Assembly (NCBI RefSeq): GCF_900129225.1
Contig: NZ_FQUG01000005.1
Coordinates: 248,001 to 312,000 of the forward strand
Direction of reading: 5' to 3'
From: Schwartzia succinivorans DSM 10502
GTDB lineage: Bacteria; Bacillota; Negativicutes; Selenomonadales; Selenomonadaceae
Length of the DNA: 64,000 bases
Of this stretch, positions 9,711 to 19,092 are shown one piece after another (positions within the stretch are counted from its first letter, which is position 1; each line of letters opens with the position of its first letter). The position numbers and the translations under genes were made by a program. The notes beneath the pieces are model-generated. The model did not search any database. It was not told the DNA's origin and saw only the letters and a list, made by a program, of their open reading frames with translations.

Positions 9711-9787
9711 TGCTTTATGCATTATTGTATATGAATAATGAAAGAAGACGTGCAAATAGTAGTATTTATCGTTGAGGGAGATTTTAG

Positions 9788-10756
9788 ATGCAGGAAGAGA
9801 AATACGCTGATTTGATTTGGGACCATGATGAAAATGCACATAAAAAGTTCATAGAGAATTTGGCACCGATTGTGCTTTTTACGTATAACAGGTTGGAGCA
9901 TACGAAAAAGACGATAGCGGCGTTGCAGCAAAATATGTACGCGGCTGATAGCGAATTATATATCTATTCGGATGGCCCGAAAAATGATGTGGCAACGGAA
10001 TCAGTCGAAGCAGTACGAGCTTTCTTGCATCAGGTGGATGGTTTTAAGCAGGTTCATATCATAGAGCGTAAGAAAAATTGGGGACTTGCGGAAAATATTA
10101 TTGATGGCGTGACAGGTATTGTTAATGAATATGGAAAGATTATTGTGCTCGAAGATGATATCGTAACGGCTAAGTACTTTTTAAAATACATGAATGATGC
10201 ACTTGAGGTTTATAAGGACATGCCTAAAGTAATGGCGGTGTCGGGATATGCGTATATTAATGATTGTGAGAATTTATCTGAAACCTACTTTTTGCCATTT
10301 AATGCTTGTTGGGGATGGGCAACTTGGAAACGCGTGTGGGAAGGATTTGAGCGTAATCCGAAAGATTTGTTGAAGCGTTATACTAAGGATGAGATTTATC
10401 GATTTAACATTGATGGTGCGTATGACTATTGGGGGCAAGTTTTAGATAATGCAGAAGGAGTAAAATATACTTGGGCGGTATTTTTCTATGAATGGATTTT
10501 TCGACATAGTGGGTTGTGCCTTTTTCCCAATAAATCCCTTGCCCAAAATATCGGATTCGATGGAACTGGGGAAAATTGCGGTAAAGATACAAAATTTGAA
10601 TCTTTGGTTGTCGGGGAAAAGCAAGTGAAGTTATATTGTAGGCGAGTTGAGCCCAGTATATTGGCTTGCGAAAAAACGAAGAAGTTTTTTTTTAAAAGCA
10701 AGTCAAATGGGTTATCTGTGGTTATCAATAAAATAAAGAAATTGCTGTTAAGATAG
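9788..10756 (+). CDS. GT-A type glycosyltransferase
   Basis: This 322-residue protein begins its fold at [20 protein letters not shown] (about residue 27), followed by [21 protein letters not shown] and [18 protein letters not shown], where EDD is the metal-binding motif. The block [14 protein letters not shown] after it is common in the GT2/GNT-I-like sugar transferases of polysaccharide loci. Soluble and presumably cytoplasmic. AGGGAG at 9776-9781 precedes the ATG. It is followed after 10 bases by the acetyltransferase gene, suggesting co-transcription. Donor sugar not predictable. Confidence 0.8.
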   Translation: MQEEKYADLIWDHDENAHKKFIENLAPIVLFTYNRLEHTKKTIAALQQNMYAADSELYIYSDGPKNDVATESVEAVRAFLHQVDGFKQVHIIERKKNWGLAENIIDGVTGIVNEYGKIIVLEDDIVTAKYFLKYMNDALEVYKDMPKVMAVSGYAYINDCENLSETYFLPFNACWGWATWKRVWEGFERNPKDLLKRYTKDEIYRFNIDGAYDYWGQVLDNAEGVKYTWAVFFYEWIFRHSGLCLFPNKSLAQNIGFDGTGENCGKDTKFESLVVGEKQVKLYCRRVEPSILACEKTKKFFFKSKSNGLSVVINKIKKLLLR

Positions 10757-10766
10757 GTGGTGCGAT

Positions 10767-11384
10767 GTGAGGTTTGTTATGGACATGTTTTTTAGGATGT
10801 TTAAATGCATATATGACACATACGTGCATTTTTGGGCATTGTATTGGAACTGGGCTTGTCACCTGCAATGTGAGGCAGATGCTGTCGTTTTTTGCTCGGA
10901 GGCAAGGGTAGATAATTTATCTGGTGTTCGTGGCAGGATAGAAGTTGGAAAGGGTACGTATGTTCGCGGGCAGTTGTTGATTTTCCCATATCAAGGGAAA
11001 ATTTCTATTGGTGAGGATTGCTATATTGGTGAAGGGACACGAATATGGTCAGAGAAGAATATAACTATAGGTAATCGTGTGTTAATGGCACATAATGTTG
11101 ATATTCATGATAGCAACGATCATCCTATAGATGCTGATGAAAGACATCGCCACTATCGTGATATATTAACTGTGGGTTTTTTGCCTAAATATCAGTTAAA
11201 TGGAAGCGATGTTGTAATAGAGGATGATGCGTGGATTGGGTTTGGCTCGTGTATCTTGAAAGGAGTTACTATTGGTAAATGTGCGATTGTTGCTGCACAT
11301 ACCGTGGTTACTAAAGATGTTCCTGCGTATGCTGTTGTTGCGGGGAATCCTGCAAGAGTAATCAAAATTCTTACACATAATTAG
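10767..11384 (+). CDS. Hexapeptide-repeat acyltransferase
   Basis: The 205-residue protein has left-handed beta-helix repeats ([40 protein letters not shown]) and ends with [20 protein letters not shown] and [10 protein letters not shown], which is the signature of the maltose/galactoside O-acetyltransferase group. It probably O-acetylates a sugar of the glycan using acetyl-CoA. The catalytic His is likely in [11 protein letters not shown]. The start is either GTG at 10767 (after AGGTGG) or ATG at 10779 (after GTGAGG); the first residues are not conserved enough to decide. Confidence 0.87.
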   Translation: MRFVMDMFFRMFKCIYDTYVHFWALYWNWACHLQCEADAVVFCSEARVDNLSGVRGRIEVGKGTYVRGQLLIFPYQGKISIGEDCYIGEGTRIWSEKNITIGNRVLMAHNVDIHDSNDHPIDADERHRHYRDILTVGFLPKYQLNGSDVVIEDDAWIGFGSCILKGVTIGKCAIVAAHTVVTKDVPAYAVVAGNPARVIKILTHN

Positions 11385-11398
11385 TAGGGGAAAATATA

Positions 11399-12163
11399 AT
11401 GGTAATATGCAAAATTTGTGGGAATAAAATGAGTGAATATGGGCATGCTGAAATTCTGAATAAGTATGATATTACTTATTATATGTGTGAGCAGTGTGGA
11501 TTTATTCAGACGGAGGATCCGTATTGGCTGGGGGAGGCATATTCATCAGCCATAGCGGATTCGGACATAGGGCTCTTGAGTCGTAATATCATGTTGAGTA
11601 AAAACATAAGTGGAATAATTAATGGGGTTTTTAATGATGCCAAAACTTTTTTGGATTATGGTGGTGGTTACGGTATTTTTACACGGATAATGAGGGATAA
11701 TGGATTTGATTTTGAGTGGTATGATAAATATTGTAAAAATATATTTGCTGTTGGACATGAACGAAAAAGAATGCATTACGATGTAGTAACTGCTTTCGAA
11801 TTTATGGAACATTTACCGAACCCACGAGAAGTTTTAGGGGAACTATTTGCGTGTGCAGATAATATCATATGCTCGACAGAATTAATTCCTTTAAATAAAC
11901 CGGATTTGAATAATTGGTGGTATTTTTGTCTTGATCATGGGCAGCATGTTTCTTTCTATACGGAGAAGGCAATGATATATTTGGCTCAAATGTATGGGAA
12001 GTATTATGCACGTTGTGGTTCTACTCATGTTTTTTCACGTAGCCATATAAGTGGGTATAAATTATCTTTATGTTGTCGTTTTCCCAGACTTGTTAATAAA
12101 TTGCGTAGGCGAGCATCATTGTTGCCTGTGGATTATGAAGCGTTGACCGGGAAAAAGATTTAA
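11399..12163 (+). CDS. SAM-dependent methyltransferase with N-terminal zinc-ribbon
   Basis: The 254-residue protein opens with CKICGNKM and, 25 residues later, CEQCGF, a four-cysteine zinc-binding knuckle found at the N terminus of a group of sugar methyltransferases. TFLDYGGGYGIFTRIM is the SAM-binding loop, and YDVVTAFEFMEHLPNPREVL is the post-core motif of Methyltransf_23 proteins. It is shorter than the usual 400-residue sugar C-methyltransferases and lacks their C-terminal domain, so O- or C-methylation cannot be decided. It starts 14 bases after the acetyltransferase, after GGGGAAA. Confidence 0.82.
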   Translation: MVICKICGNKMSEYGHAEILNKYDITYYMCEQCGFIQTEDPYWLGEAYSSAIADSDIGLLSRNIMLSKNISGIINGVFNDAKTFLDYGGGYGIFTRIMRDNGFDFEWYDKYCKNIFAVGHERKRMHYDVVTAFEFMEHLPNPREVLGELFACADNIICSTELIPLNKPDLNNWWYFCLDHGQHVSFYTEKAMIYLAQMYGKYYARCGSTHVFSRSHISGYKLSLCCRFPRLVNKLRRRASLLPVDYEALTGKKI

Positions 12164-12186
12164 TAAATATGAGGAGACTAGGTGTA

Positions 12187-13062
12187 ATGATTATAAAGAA
12201 AATTAAAGAAAAATTGGATCAGATAAGTCGAATAGTAGCAGATTTAGAATATATAAAAATGGCCATAGGTCGATTGGAATTAGCGAATTTGCAAAACGGG
12301 TATAGTAAGACAAAGGAATTTAAGGTGTTTTCACAATGGGGTGAAGATGGAATTATTCAATGGATTATTCAAAATATAAAAATATCACGAGAAATTTTTA
12401 TCGAGTTTGGAGTACAGAATTATACGGAATCAAATACTCGATTTTTGCTTATGAATAATAACTGGTCTGGCTTAGTTATTGATGGCAGTGAAGAAAATAT
12501 CAATTATATTAAGAAGGATGATATTTATTGGCGATATAATCTTAAGGCAGTGCAAAAATTTATTACTGCTGAAAATATTAATTCGATATTTAAAGAAAAT
12601 GGAATTGAAGGAGACATAGGGTTATTATCTATAGATATTGATGGAAATGATTATTGGGTATGGGAAGCGATTAATTGCATTAATCCGGATATAGTGATTT
12701 GTGAATATAACCATATTTGGGGAAAGGAAAAAGCTGTAACTATAGAGTATTCACCGGATTTTGTTCGAGAGAAGGTCGAAAGGTCATGTGTTTATTGGGG
12801 AGGATCTATACAGGCGTTTGTTCATTTGGCAAAGAAGAAAGGCTATTCTTTGGTTGCGGGCAATAAGAATGGTAATAATATTTTTTTTGTGCGGAATGAT
12901 TTATTGAATGATGTTGTACGTGAAAAGTCTGTAGAAGAATGTTTTGTTCACGGCAAATTTAGAGATAGTCGCAATGATGATGGAACTATAGCGTTCTATT
13001 CCTTAGAGGAAGAACAGGCAATATTGAGTAAATTGCCTGTTATTGATGTTTCCAAATGTTAG
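12187..13062 (+). CDS. FkbM-like methyltransferase
   Basis: GAGGAG at 12171-12176 points to the ATG at 12187; an earlier in-frame ATG (12169) lies before it. The protein has an N-terminal coiled-coil-like stretch (about 1-40), then EFKVFSQWGEDGIIQWIIQN, IFIEFGVQNYTESNTRFLLM, GLVIDGSEENI and LLSIDIDGNDYWVWEAI. This is the SQ-GEDG/IDIDGNDYW variant of the FkbM fold, which databases often label simply as a methyltransferase. It starts 23 bases after the preceding methyltransferase gene. With the genes ending at 1025 and 7506 it makes a third FkbM-like enzyme in the cluster, each quite different from the others. Confidence 0.75.
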   Translation: MIIKKIKEKLDQISRIVADLEYIKMAIGRLELANLQNGYSKTKEFKVFSQWGEDGIIQWIIQNIKISREIFIEFGVQNYTESNTRFLLMNNNWSGLVIDGSEENINYIKKDDIYWRYNLKAVQKFITAENINSIFKENGIEGDIGLLSIDIDGNDYWVWEAINCINPDIVICEYNHIWGKEKAVTIEYSPDFVREKVERSCVYWGGSIQAFVHLAKKKGYSLVAGNKNGNNIFFVRNDLLNDVVREKSVEECFVHGKFRDSRNDDGTIAFYSLEEEQAILSKLPVIDVSKC

Positions 13063-13077
13063 TATCACGAATTAGGG

Positions 13078-14028
13078 GTGTATTTCTTGACGAAGCGCGT
13101 TTTAGTTACTGGAACTTGCGGTTTTATAGGACGGTACACGGCCAGGCGTTTTCATGATGCAGATTATTATGTGATTGGAATTGGACACGGGAACTGCACT
13201 CAAGATGATATGCTCCAATGGGGTATTGATGAGTGGCATGTTTCTGATGTTACTATGGACGCGCTTAAAGTATATGCTGGCGATTGTGAAGCTATTGTTC
13301 ACTGCGCCGGGAGCGGTTCTGTTGGATTCTCGTTGCAGGAACCAATGAAGGATTTTGAGCGTACGGTTTTGACAACGCATTATGTTTTGGAATATATCCG
13401 TCTGTATTCACCTCAAACGAAATTGATTTATCCATCCAGTGCAGCTGTTTATGGAAATCAGTCTGTTTTACCTCTGCGTGAGGATATGGTGCCAAATCCT
13501 ATTTCTCCATATGGCGTTCATAAGAAGATTGTTGAGGAGCTATGCAAGATGTATGCGTCCCAATATCGTGTGAATGTTGCGATTTTGAGGTTGTTTTCGG
13601 TATATGGAGAAGGGCTTAGAAAGCAGCTTCTTTGGGATGCGTGTCAAAAGCTTTCAGAGGGGAAAAATGTCTTTTGGGGAACTGGCGAAGAGACACGTGA
13701 CTGGGTTCATGCGGAAGATGTGGCACAGATGATGCTGTGCGCAATGAAGCATGCATCGGAAGAATGTCCGATTGTTAATGTTGCGGGTGGAGAAGCAGTT
13801 CGCATTGATGATGTTCTGAGTTGTTTGTTTGAGGCATATGGAAGAAAGGATGCACCCTATTTTGGCGGGCAGGTTAATGTGGGCAATCCGAATCATTATG
13901 CTGCAGATATTAAGTCGGCGCAGGAATGGGGCTGGAAGCCGAGGATAGAGATAGCTGATGGAATACAACGATACGTAAGGTGGTACTTAAATGAAGGTCA
14001 AGGCTGCATTTCTGCTGGAATTAAGTGA
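13078..14028 (+). CDS. NAD-dependent sugar epimerase/dehydratase
   Basis: An extended short-chain dehydrogenase of about 316 residues: VLVTGTCGFIGRYTARRF is the GxxGxxG NAD-binding loop at the N terminus, YPSSAAVYGN the serine strand, and SPYGVHKKIVEEL the YxxxK catalytic pair. ETRDWVHAEDVAQMM is the substrate-domain block of the UDP-glucose epimerase/dTDP-glucose dehydratase group. It probably converts a nucleotide sugar for the glycosyltransferases nearby. The start is GTG at 13078 or TTG at 13087; AGGGGTG at 13074-13080 would favour the TTG. The end overlaps the next gene by 38 bases. Confidence 0.83.
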   Translation: MYFLTKRVLVTGTCGFIGRYTARRFHDADYYVIGIGHGNCTQDDMLQWGIDEWHVSDVTMDALKVYAGDCEAIVHCAGSGSVGFSLQEPMKDFERTVLTTHYVLEYIRLYSPQTKLIYPSSAAVYGNQSVLPLREDMVPNPISPYGVHKKIVEELCKMYASQYRVNVAILRLFSVYGEGLRKQLLWDACQKLSEGKNVFWGTGEETRDWVHAEDVAQMMLCAMKHASEECPIVNVAGGEAVRIDDVLSCLFEAYGRKDAPYFGGQVNVGNPNHYAADIKSAQEWGWKPRIEIADGIQRYVRWYLNEGQGCISAGIK

Positions 14029-15154
14029 AGGATGGCTCGGTGGGGTCAACTATTATCGCAATCTGTTGCATGCAGTTGACCGATATGGTTCCGACGATAT
14101 TGATTTTTTTGTTGTTGTGCCGAAAGATATTGATAAATCCATGCTTGGAGAGTACTCCCAAAAGATAACTATCCACAAAACAAATTTCTTTAAGAAGTGG
14201 TGCCTCAGTGGATTTTGCCGTAAGGCTTTGAATAAGATTTTTGGGAAAGACTACGTGATGGCTGCTTATTTAAGGTTTCATGGAATTCAAATAATATCGC
14301 ATAGCCAGAGCGGTCTTTATTTTCCAGGGATAAAAACAATGAGTTGGATTCCGGATTTTCAGCATAAACACTGTCCGGAATTTTTTTCTGCAAGTGATAT
14401 AAAAAGCAGAGATAAGACTTTTCTTAAGTTGGCTCAGGATAGTGATGTTGTGATTTTGAGCAGCTATGATGCAAAACGCGATTTTGCGGATTCATTTCCG
14501 AAGTATCGGGATAAATCAGAGGTTTTGCATTTTGTGCCTACACTGAATTTGAAAAATAGCGTGGATGCTAAATCTGCTTTATCTAAATATTCACTTCCGG
14601 AAAAGTTTTTCTTTTTGCCGAATCAGTACTGGATTCATAAAAATCACAAGGTAGTTCTGAAGGCATTGAAAATCCTTCGGGATGCCGGGAATGATGACAT
14701 TTTGGTTGTTTCTACAGGTAATGCTGCTGATTACCGTGCTCCGGGGTATTTTGAAGAGATTACGACGTTCATCAAGGAGAATAATCTTGAGGACAATTAT
14801 AAAATATTGGGACTGATTCCATATGATGATGTGCAGGCGCTGGCAGAGCAGTGTCATGCATATATTAATCCATCCCTTTTTGAGGGGTGGAGCACAACTG
14901 TCGAGGAAGCAAAGTACAGGGGCAAATGCATTATCCTGTCTGACTTGGCTGTGCATAAGGAGCAGAATCCGAAGCACGGTATCTTTTTTGATCCAAATAA
15001 TCCGGAGGAATTGGCAGAGAAAATGCTGCAGGTGTGGAACGCTCCGCGTATCGAAGAAGATAAAGCAGATTTGATTGAGTTCAATGAGAATATGAAGAGA
15101 AAATTTGCACAGCGGTACGAGGAAATTGTTATGCGTGCGGTTAAATCATCGTGA
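13991..15154 (+). CDS. Family 4 glycosyltransferase
   Basis: This 387-residue GT-B fold enzyme starts inside the epimerase gene (38-base overlap). LLELSEGWLGGVNYYRNLLH is the N-terminal glycine-rich loop of GT4 proteins, and the C-terminal half has FFLPNQYWIHKNHKVVLKAL followed by INPSLFEGWSTTVEEAKYRG, the E-x7-E type donor-binding segment. It probably adds a sugar from a nucleotide donor at the cytoplasmic membrane face. It is the last intact gene of the glycan cluster; a diverged tail of a similar enzyme lies 157 bases downstream, pointing to past recombination here. Confidence 0.85.
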   Translation: MKVKAAFLLELSEGWLGGVNYYRNLLHAVDRYGSDDIDFFVVVPKDIDKSMLGEYSQKITIHKTNFFKKWCLSGFCRKALNKIFGKDYVMAAYLRFHGIQIISHSQSGLYFPGIKTMSWIPDFQHKHCPEFFSASDIKSRDKTFLKLAQDSDVVILSSYDAKRDFADSFPKYRDKSEVLHFVPTLNLKNSVDAKSALSKYSLPEKFFFLPNQYWIHKNHKVVLKALKILRDAGNDDILVVSTGNAADYRAPGYFEEITTFIKENNLEDNYKILGLIPYDDVQALAEQCHAYINPSLFEGWSTTVEEAKYRGKCIILSDLAVHKEQNPKHGIFFDPNNPEELAEKMLQVWNAPRIEEDKADLIEFNENMKRKFAQRYEEIVMRAVKSS

Positions 15155-15310
15155 TGCTAAATATTTGTTTTTAAATGTACCTACTTGATATGTTGAGCGT
15201 ATGGTGTCTTTTAGCAAAAGGCGAACGTAGACTCTCTTGTGCATATGGGATTTTGTATTTAACAATTGGTTACATTAGAAAGTGTTAAGAGGTTGTTTAA
15301 GGTATGTTAG

Positions 15311-15490
15311 CTGAACTTCAATCCCAATAGTGTTGACGAAATTGCCGATACACTGGAAAAACTTTGGACGGATGACACTTTGTGCAAAATACTTGCGGAA
15401 AAAGGAAAAGAACGTGCGAAGTATTTTTCACAGGAAAGATTCAATGAGAGATTTCAAAAAGCAATTGCAAAAGCGTTAGAGAGCAAATAA
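15311..15490 (+). pseudogene. C-terminal remnant of a GT4-type glycosyltransferase
   Basis: From CTG at 15311 to TAA at 15490 one frame reads NFNPNSVDEIADTLEKLW, then a charged helix with KGKERAKYFSQERF. This is the usual last 60 residues of a GT4 glycosyltransferase (DPxxxEEIAxAI...RAKxFSWE). The frame is closed by TAG just upstream and has no start codon or ribosome binding site, so only the tail survives. It parallels the end of the complete glycosyltransferase at 13991-15154 but is not a copy of it. Confidence 0.7.
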
Positions 15491-15495
15491 TTTAT

Positions 15496-15529
15496 TCGCC
15501 CCTGTAGGGTTGTTTCCCTGCAGGGGCGA
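15496..15529 (+). terminator. Hairpin terminator after the glycan cluster
   Basis: Arms TCGCCCCTGTAGGG and CCCTGCAGGGGCGA pair almost perfectly around a 6-base loop, followed by TTTGT. It lies directly behind the glycosyltransferase remnant and ends the plus-strand cluster. Confidence 0.75.
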
Positions 15530-15716
15530 TTTGTATGTGCAGGGGTATATTTCATTAGAGGTGAATTGCGCAAAGGATTTTGCCATAAAGTTGTTGATTG
15601 CAATTTAATCTGGTGTTAAAGTTGAGGTAAGAATATTTGGAAAATTGATTAAAGGGTTCATTATATAGCTTTATATAGTCCTACTTTTTTAGCGTTTACG
15701 AATGGGAGGTTTTATC

Positions 15717-15902
15717 ATGTCAATTGTTAACAGAAAAACAAAGGAGAAAAAGCCGGTTTTGGCTATATGTTACGATTTTGATAAAACTTTATCGCCGGAC
15801 GATATGCAGGCACAAGGATATATTCAGGCTGTTTTCGATGGATATTTCAGTCATTTTGAGAAGAGTCAAATGAAATGGCTTATATATAAGATGGCAAAGT
15901 AA
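15717..15902 (+). pseudogene. N-terminal fragment of a HAD-like hydrolase
   Basis: GGGAGG at 15704-15709 sets the ATG at 15717. The first 40 residues include ICYDFDKTLSPDDMQAQGYI, where DFDKTLS is the HAD nucleophile motif (DxDxT), as in HAD hydrolases that are usually several times longer. After GYIQ the sequence loses similarity to anything I recognise and ends at residue 61, so the phosphatase core and the remaining HAD motifs are absent. A non-functional truncated gene is the likely reading; a short independent peptide is possible but not supported. Confidence 0.6.
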
Positions 15903-15993
15903 GCGTGTGGGAAAATACTGCTTACAAGAAAAAGTTTGGAAGAGTAAGGATTTTGAATGCAGGGCAGGATTATTGGATAATGGGGGAATATAG

Positions 15994-17391
15994 ATGGGCG
16001 AAAAAATAAATACAATAGTTGATGTTTTGGAGCGGGAAGAATTTATTGGACAAGTTATGTCTATTGTTCAACGATTAAAGGTAAATAATCAAGGCATGAC
16101 TTTTGCAGTTGAGGGGCAGTGGGGCATTGGTAAAAGCTTTATCCTTGACCGAGTGGAAGAAATATTGAATGGTGAACAAGATTGCTTGGTTTTACGGTAT
16201 AACTGTTGGGAATATGATTATTATGATGAGCCATTGATGGCAATTGTAGCAAGTTTTCTTGATCAGATTTATTCAAAAATTTGGAAGACCGAGATGTTAA
16301 AATTATCTGCGCGTGCAGCTGTGGATTTTATTGGGAGCTGTTTGAAGGAAGTTGCAGGGCAGTATGTTAAGGATAGACTGGGGTTTGATCTGGTTGAGTT
16401 AGGGAAAAAGGAATATGAAAAGGCATTGGGGAGAGAAAAAGCGGATAGTGCCTATGATTTGCTTTCCGGATTAAAGACCGCGTTGTATTGCTTGCGAGGA
16501 TTAATGGTGAAGGTTTCAGGGGATAAAAAACTTATTCTGCTCGTAGATGAATTGGATCGTTGCCTTCCGCCATATCAAATAAAAATACTTGAACGATTGC
16601 ATCATTTGTTTTTGGGAAGCAGTTACGTTGTAGTGTTAGCTGTGAATGCAGGACAGTTAGAAGAAACTGTACATAAATTGTATGGGGAAGGAATTCTCAC
16701 AGATAAATATTTGAAAAAGATAATATCATTTTCACTAAAGTTGGATTGTGGAAATGTTTCAGATAAAATTGCAGAAAAATATGAGAAAGTTTTAGTTCAG
16801 TATCCGGAGAAAGAATTGGCCACGCATGATGAGGTTATTAACTTTTTAAAGGTGCTATTTTTAGGACTGGATATTCGAACTACAGAGAAAATCTGGGAAA
16901 AGGCACAATTGGTACACTCGTTGGTTTTCTCAGCGGAGGAAGGACGAATAGATATTTTTTGCTTTGAGTTGTTGTGGTTAGTTGCAAAAGAATATAAGGA
17001 ATGCAGAGTAGTAGACGATGCCTCAAGACGCGATAACCTGATTGATGGAAATGTTTTGCTGAAATTATATTTCAAAGAAGGTATCGTTGCAATACGTGAA
17101 GGTGCGGAAATTTTGCCCGAGAATATGAGTAATCTTTTTAATGATTTGGTTAAATCGGAGAGATACTACATGTATCAATCTCTTTATGGAGAAGATGATG
17201 GTGCGAAGTTGTTCTTGTTCGAGCGTGAGGTCTTATTCAGGGATTATTTGGTTGGCTATTGGTGTGGCTTGATAGAACAAAGACAATTAAGATTTGATTT
17301 TGAGGATAATGTAGATGGTATGAGGGATGAGTATCATAAAAATATAGAGAAATTGAAACAGTTTGCACGACTAGTGGATATGATGAGGTAA
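15994..17391 (+). CDS. KAP family P-loop NTPase
   Basis: The 465-residue protein has the features of KAP NTPases: FAVEGQWGIGKSFILDRVEE is the Walker A loop near residue 45, LRYNCWEYDYYDEPL the conserved W-x-Y segment after it, and KKLILLVDELDRCLPPYQIK the Walker B with the family-specific DELDRC near residue 185, followed by VVVLAVNAGQLEETV (sensor 1). GGGGGA before the ATG is the ribosome binding site. Many KAP proteins carry transmembrane segments inside the NTPase domain; none is seen here, but a two-helix membrane protein is encoded 210 bases downstream. KAP NTPases are commonly found in phage-defence islands and plasmids. A defence role is inferred from its neighbours. Confidence 0.85.
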   Translation: MGEKINTIVDVLEREEFIGQVMSIVQRLKVNNQGMTFAVEGQWGIGKSFILDRVEEILNGEQDCLVLRYNCWEYDYYDEPLMAIVASFLDQIYSKIWKTEMLKLSARAAVDFIGSCLKEVAGQYVKDRLGFDLVELGKKEYEKALGREKADSAYDLLSGLKTALYCLRGLMVKVSGDKKLILLVDELDRCLPPYQIKILERLHHLFLGSSYVVVLAVNAGQLEETVHKLYGEGILTDKYLKKIISFSLKLDCGNVSDKIAEKYEKVLVQYPEKELATHDEVINFLKVLFLGLDIRTTEKIWEKAQLVHSLVFSAEEGRIDIFCFELLWLVAKEYKECRVVDDASRRDNLIDGNVLLKLYFKEGIVAIREGAEILPENMSNLFNDLVKSERYYMYQSLYGEDDGAKLFLFEREVLFRDYLVGYWCGLIEQRQLRFDFEDNVDGMRDEYHKNIEKLKQFARLVDMMR

Positions 17392-17601
17392 ATGTATAAA
17401 TTGTACCTCTTGTATAAACGTATGTGTGACTATAAAATTTGTCTGGAAAAATTGTACGTACGAATAATGGGTGGGAAGGTACAAGTATGTCAAAAACAGA
17501 AGGCTGCTTCGAGTATGCGTCCATTTCCATGGACTATACTTTTTAAGGTGGACATTCTTATGAGTATGGTATGCAGTTAAATTTCTGTGAGGAATGATAA
17601 A

Positions 17602-17958
17602 ATGAATACTAAGAAAATGTATGAAAAATTTTACAATGAGTGGGAAAATAAAGATAAGTTTGACATTGAATCTGAAGTCGCTGGTTTGAAAGCGGCAATT
17701 AGATGCAGAGAGTTTTTTCCGGTGTTAATTTCATTATGCGTTGCTATATTTGCGCTGTTTGTTGGATATACGGATTCGGTTTTTGGAGGAACAAACGAAG
17801 CAAGAGAAAAATTTGAATTTTTAATTAAGCTGATATATTTGAACACTGGAGCTGTAAGCGTGATAATTGCATGGTTGATATATGCTTTTATGCGTACACA
17901 AAGGGACTCAATAAAATTAGAAGCACTTTTTAATATTTTAAAGAATAGTAATCGCTGA
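17602..17958 (+). CDS. Small two-helix membrane protein next to the KAP NTPase
   Basis: GAGGAA at 17589-17594 supports the ATG at 17602, giving 118 residues. A soluble charged N terminus (MNTKKMYEKFYNEWENKDKF) is followed by two membrane segments, FFPVLISLCVAIFALFVGY and a second hydrophobic stretch beginning at NTGAVSVIIAWLI, with a soluble tail. No family recognised. Its position behind the KAP gene suggests a membrane partner or effector, but co-transcription is not proven because 210 bases lie between them. Confidence 0.6.
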   Translation: MNTKKMYEKFYNEWENKDKFDIESEVAGLKAAIRCREFFPVLISLCVAIFALFVGYTDSVFGGTNEAREKFEFLIKLIYLNTGAVSVIIAWLIYAFMRTQRDSIKLEALFNILKNSNR

Positions 17959-18043
17959 GAAGTGTTATATACAGGAAACTGATTGCGGATTTGTTTGAAT
18001 ATGTGAAACATTATATACATACAAACTCAAAGTTCGAAGCCCG

Positions 18044-18085
18044 AAGGTCTTCTATGAAAAAGCTAATCATAGGAGGCCTTTTGTT
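18044..18085 (+). terminator. Hairpin terminator
   Basis: AAGGTCTTCTATG and CATAGGAGGCCTT pair over 13 positions (two G-U) around an 11-base loop and are followed by TTGTT. It would end transcription of the KAP/membrane protein pair. Confidence 0.6.
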
Positions 18086-18207
18086 ATGGCAAAGCAGCAA
18101 AAAGAATATTGACACTACCGAAATATTTGATGCATAATAAAAGAAAACATATATTCTGAAATATACAACACAGTATATAGTGTGGTATATTTGAGAGGGT
18201 GGACTGT

Positions 18208-19023
18208 GTGGATGACCTTAGAAATGCGACCATCAGTAATAATTTCATGTTTCGGTTGGTTATGGAAAAACCGGAGCTTTGCAGACAGCTTTTGGAGCGG
18301 GTTCTTGATGTAAAGATAAGTGAGATAAATTATCCTGAAGGGGAAAAGAGCCTTGAGGCACAGTTAACCAGTAAAGGTGTACGGCTGGATATTTACGTTA
18401 CACTTGCTGACGGTACTGTTATAGATGTAGAGATGTAGGCTAGTGATTCGTTCAAAGAAGCCCTTGGAAAGAGAACGAGATATTATCAGTCTGTACTGGA
18501 TAATGATGCTTTGAAAAAGGGCGAGTTGTATAGCAGACTGCGAAAGACGTATATTATTTTTATATGCACATTTGATCCTTTTGATAAGAATTTTACGAAA
18601 TATACCTTCAGCAGCCGGTGCCATGAGGATTGCGGATTGTCACTGGATGATGATGTGTACAAGATTTTCTTGAATACGCAGGGTGACAGGCATCAGGTAA
18701 GCAAGAGCTTGGCGAATTTGATGGATTATATCAACAACAATGAACCAAATGATGACTTTACCCGCAGTTTGCAGGAAGAAGTAGAATTGCAGCGTGACGA
18801 TGATGGAAAGAGGGCGTTGTATATGACTTACAATCAGACATTGATGGAAATGGAAGAAAAAGGAAAAATCAAAGGACGCGAAGAGGGACGAGCGGAGGGT
18901 CGTGCGGAGTTGGCAAAAGCCATCAAAAAGATAATGGAGAATATGAAGCTGCCTGCAGATAAAGCCATGGAGATGATGGGGATAGCTAAAGAGGAATATC
19001 CGAAATATATGACACTACTTTAA
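18208..19023 (+). pseudogene. Rpn-type PD-(D/E)XK nuclease gene broken by an amber codon
   Basis: Two same-frame segments, 18208-18438 and 18439-19023, together read as one Rpn/PD-(D/E)XK transposase-nuclease (recombination-promoting nuclease family): LRNATISNNFMFRLVMEKPE at the start, RLDIYVTLADGTVIDVEM at the catalytic region, then ASDSFKEALGKRTRYYQSVL and LYSRLRKTYIIFICTFDPF. TAG at 18436-18438 falls exactly where the family usually has Gln after the catalytic Glu (xVEMQ), so a single CAG to TAG change explains it. The tail (GKIKGREEGRAEGRAELAKA) is the typical charged helix of these proteins. The start is GTG at 18199 or 18208, behind GAGAGGG. A gene product would need stop-codon readthrough. 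Confidence 0.8.
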
Positions 19024-19092
19024 AGAATATTGGAGATAGATGAGTATGTTGTGTATCCGTTGATTTAAGTTATTATAGCAGGAGGGATTACT

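Noticed and set aside
17392-17580. Short open frame of 62 residues behind the KAP gene
   Set aside because: It starts at the base after the KAP stop without a ribosome binding site and has no recognisable motif; another frame gives a 19-residue peptide from about 17487 that cannot be supported either.
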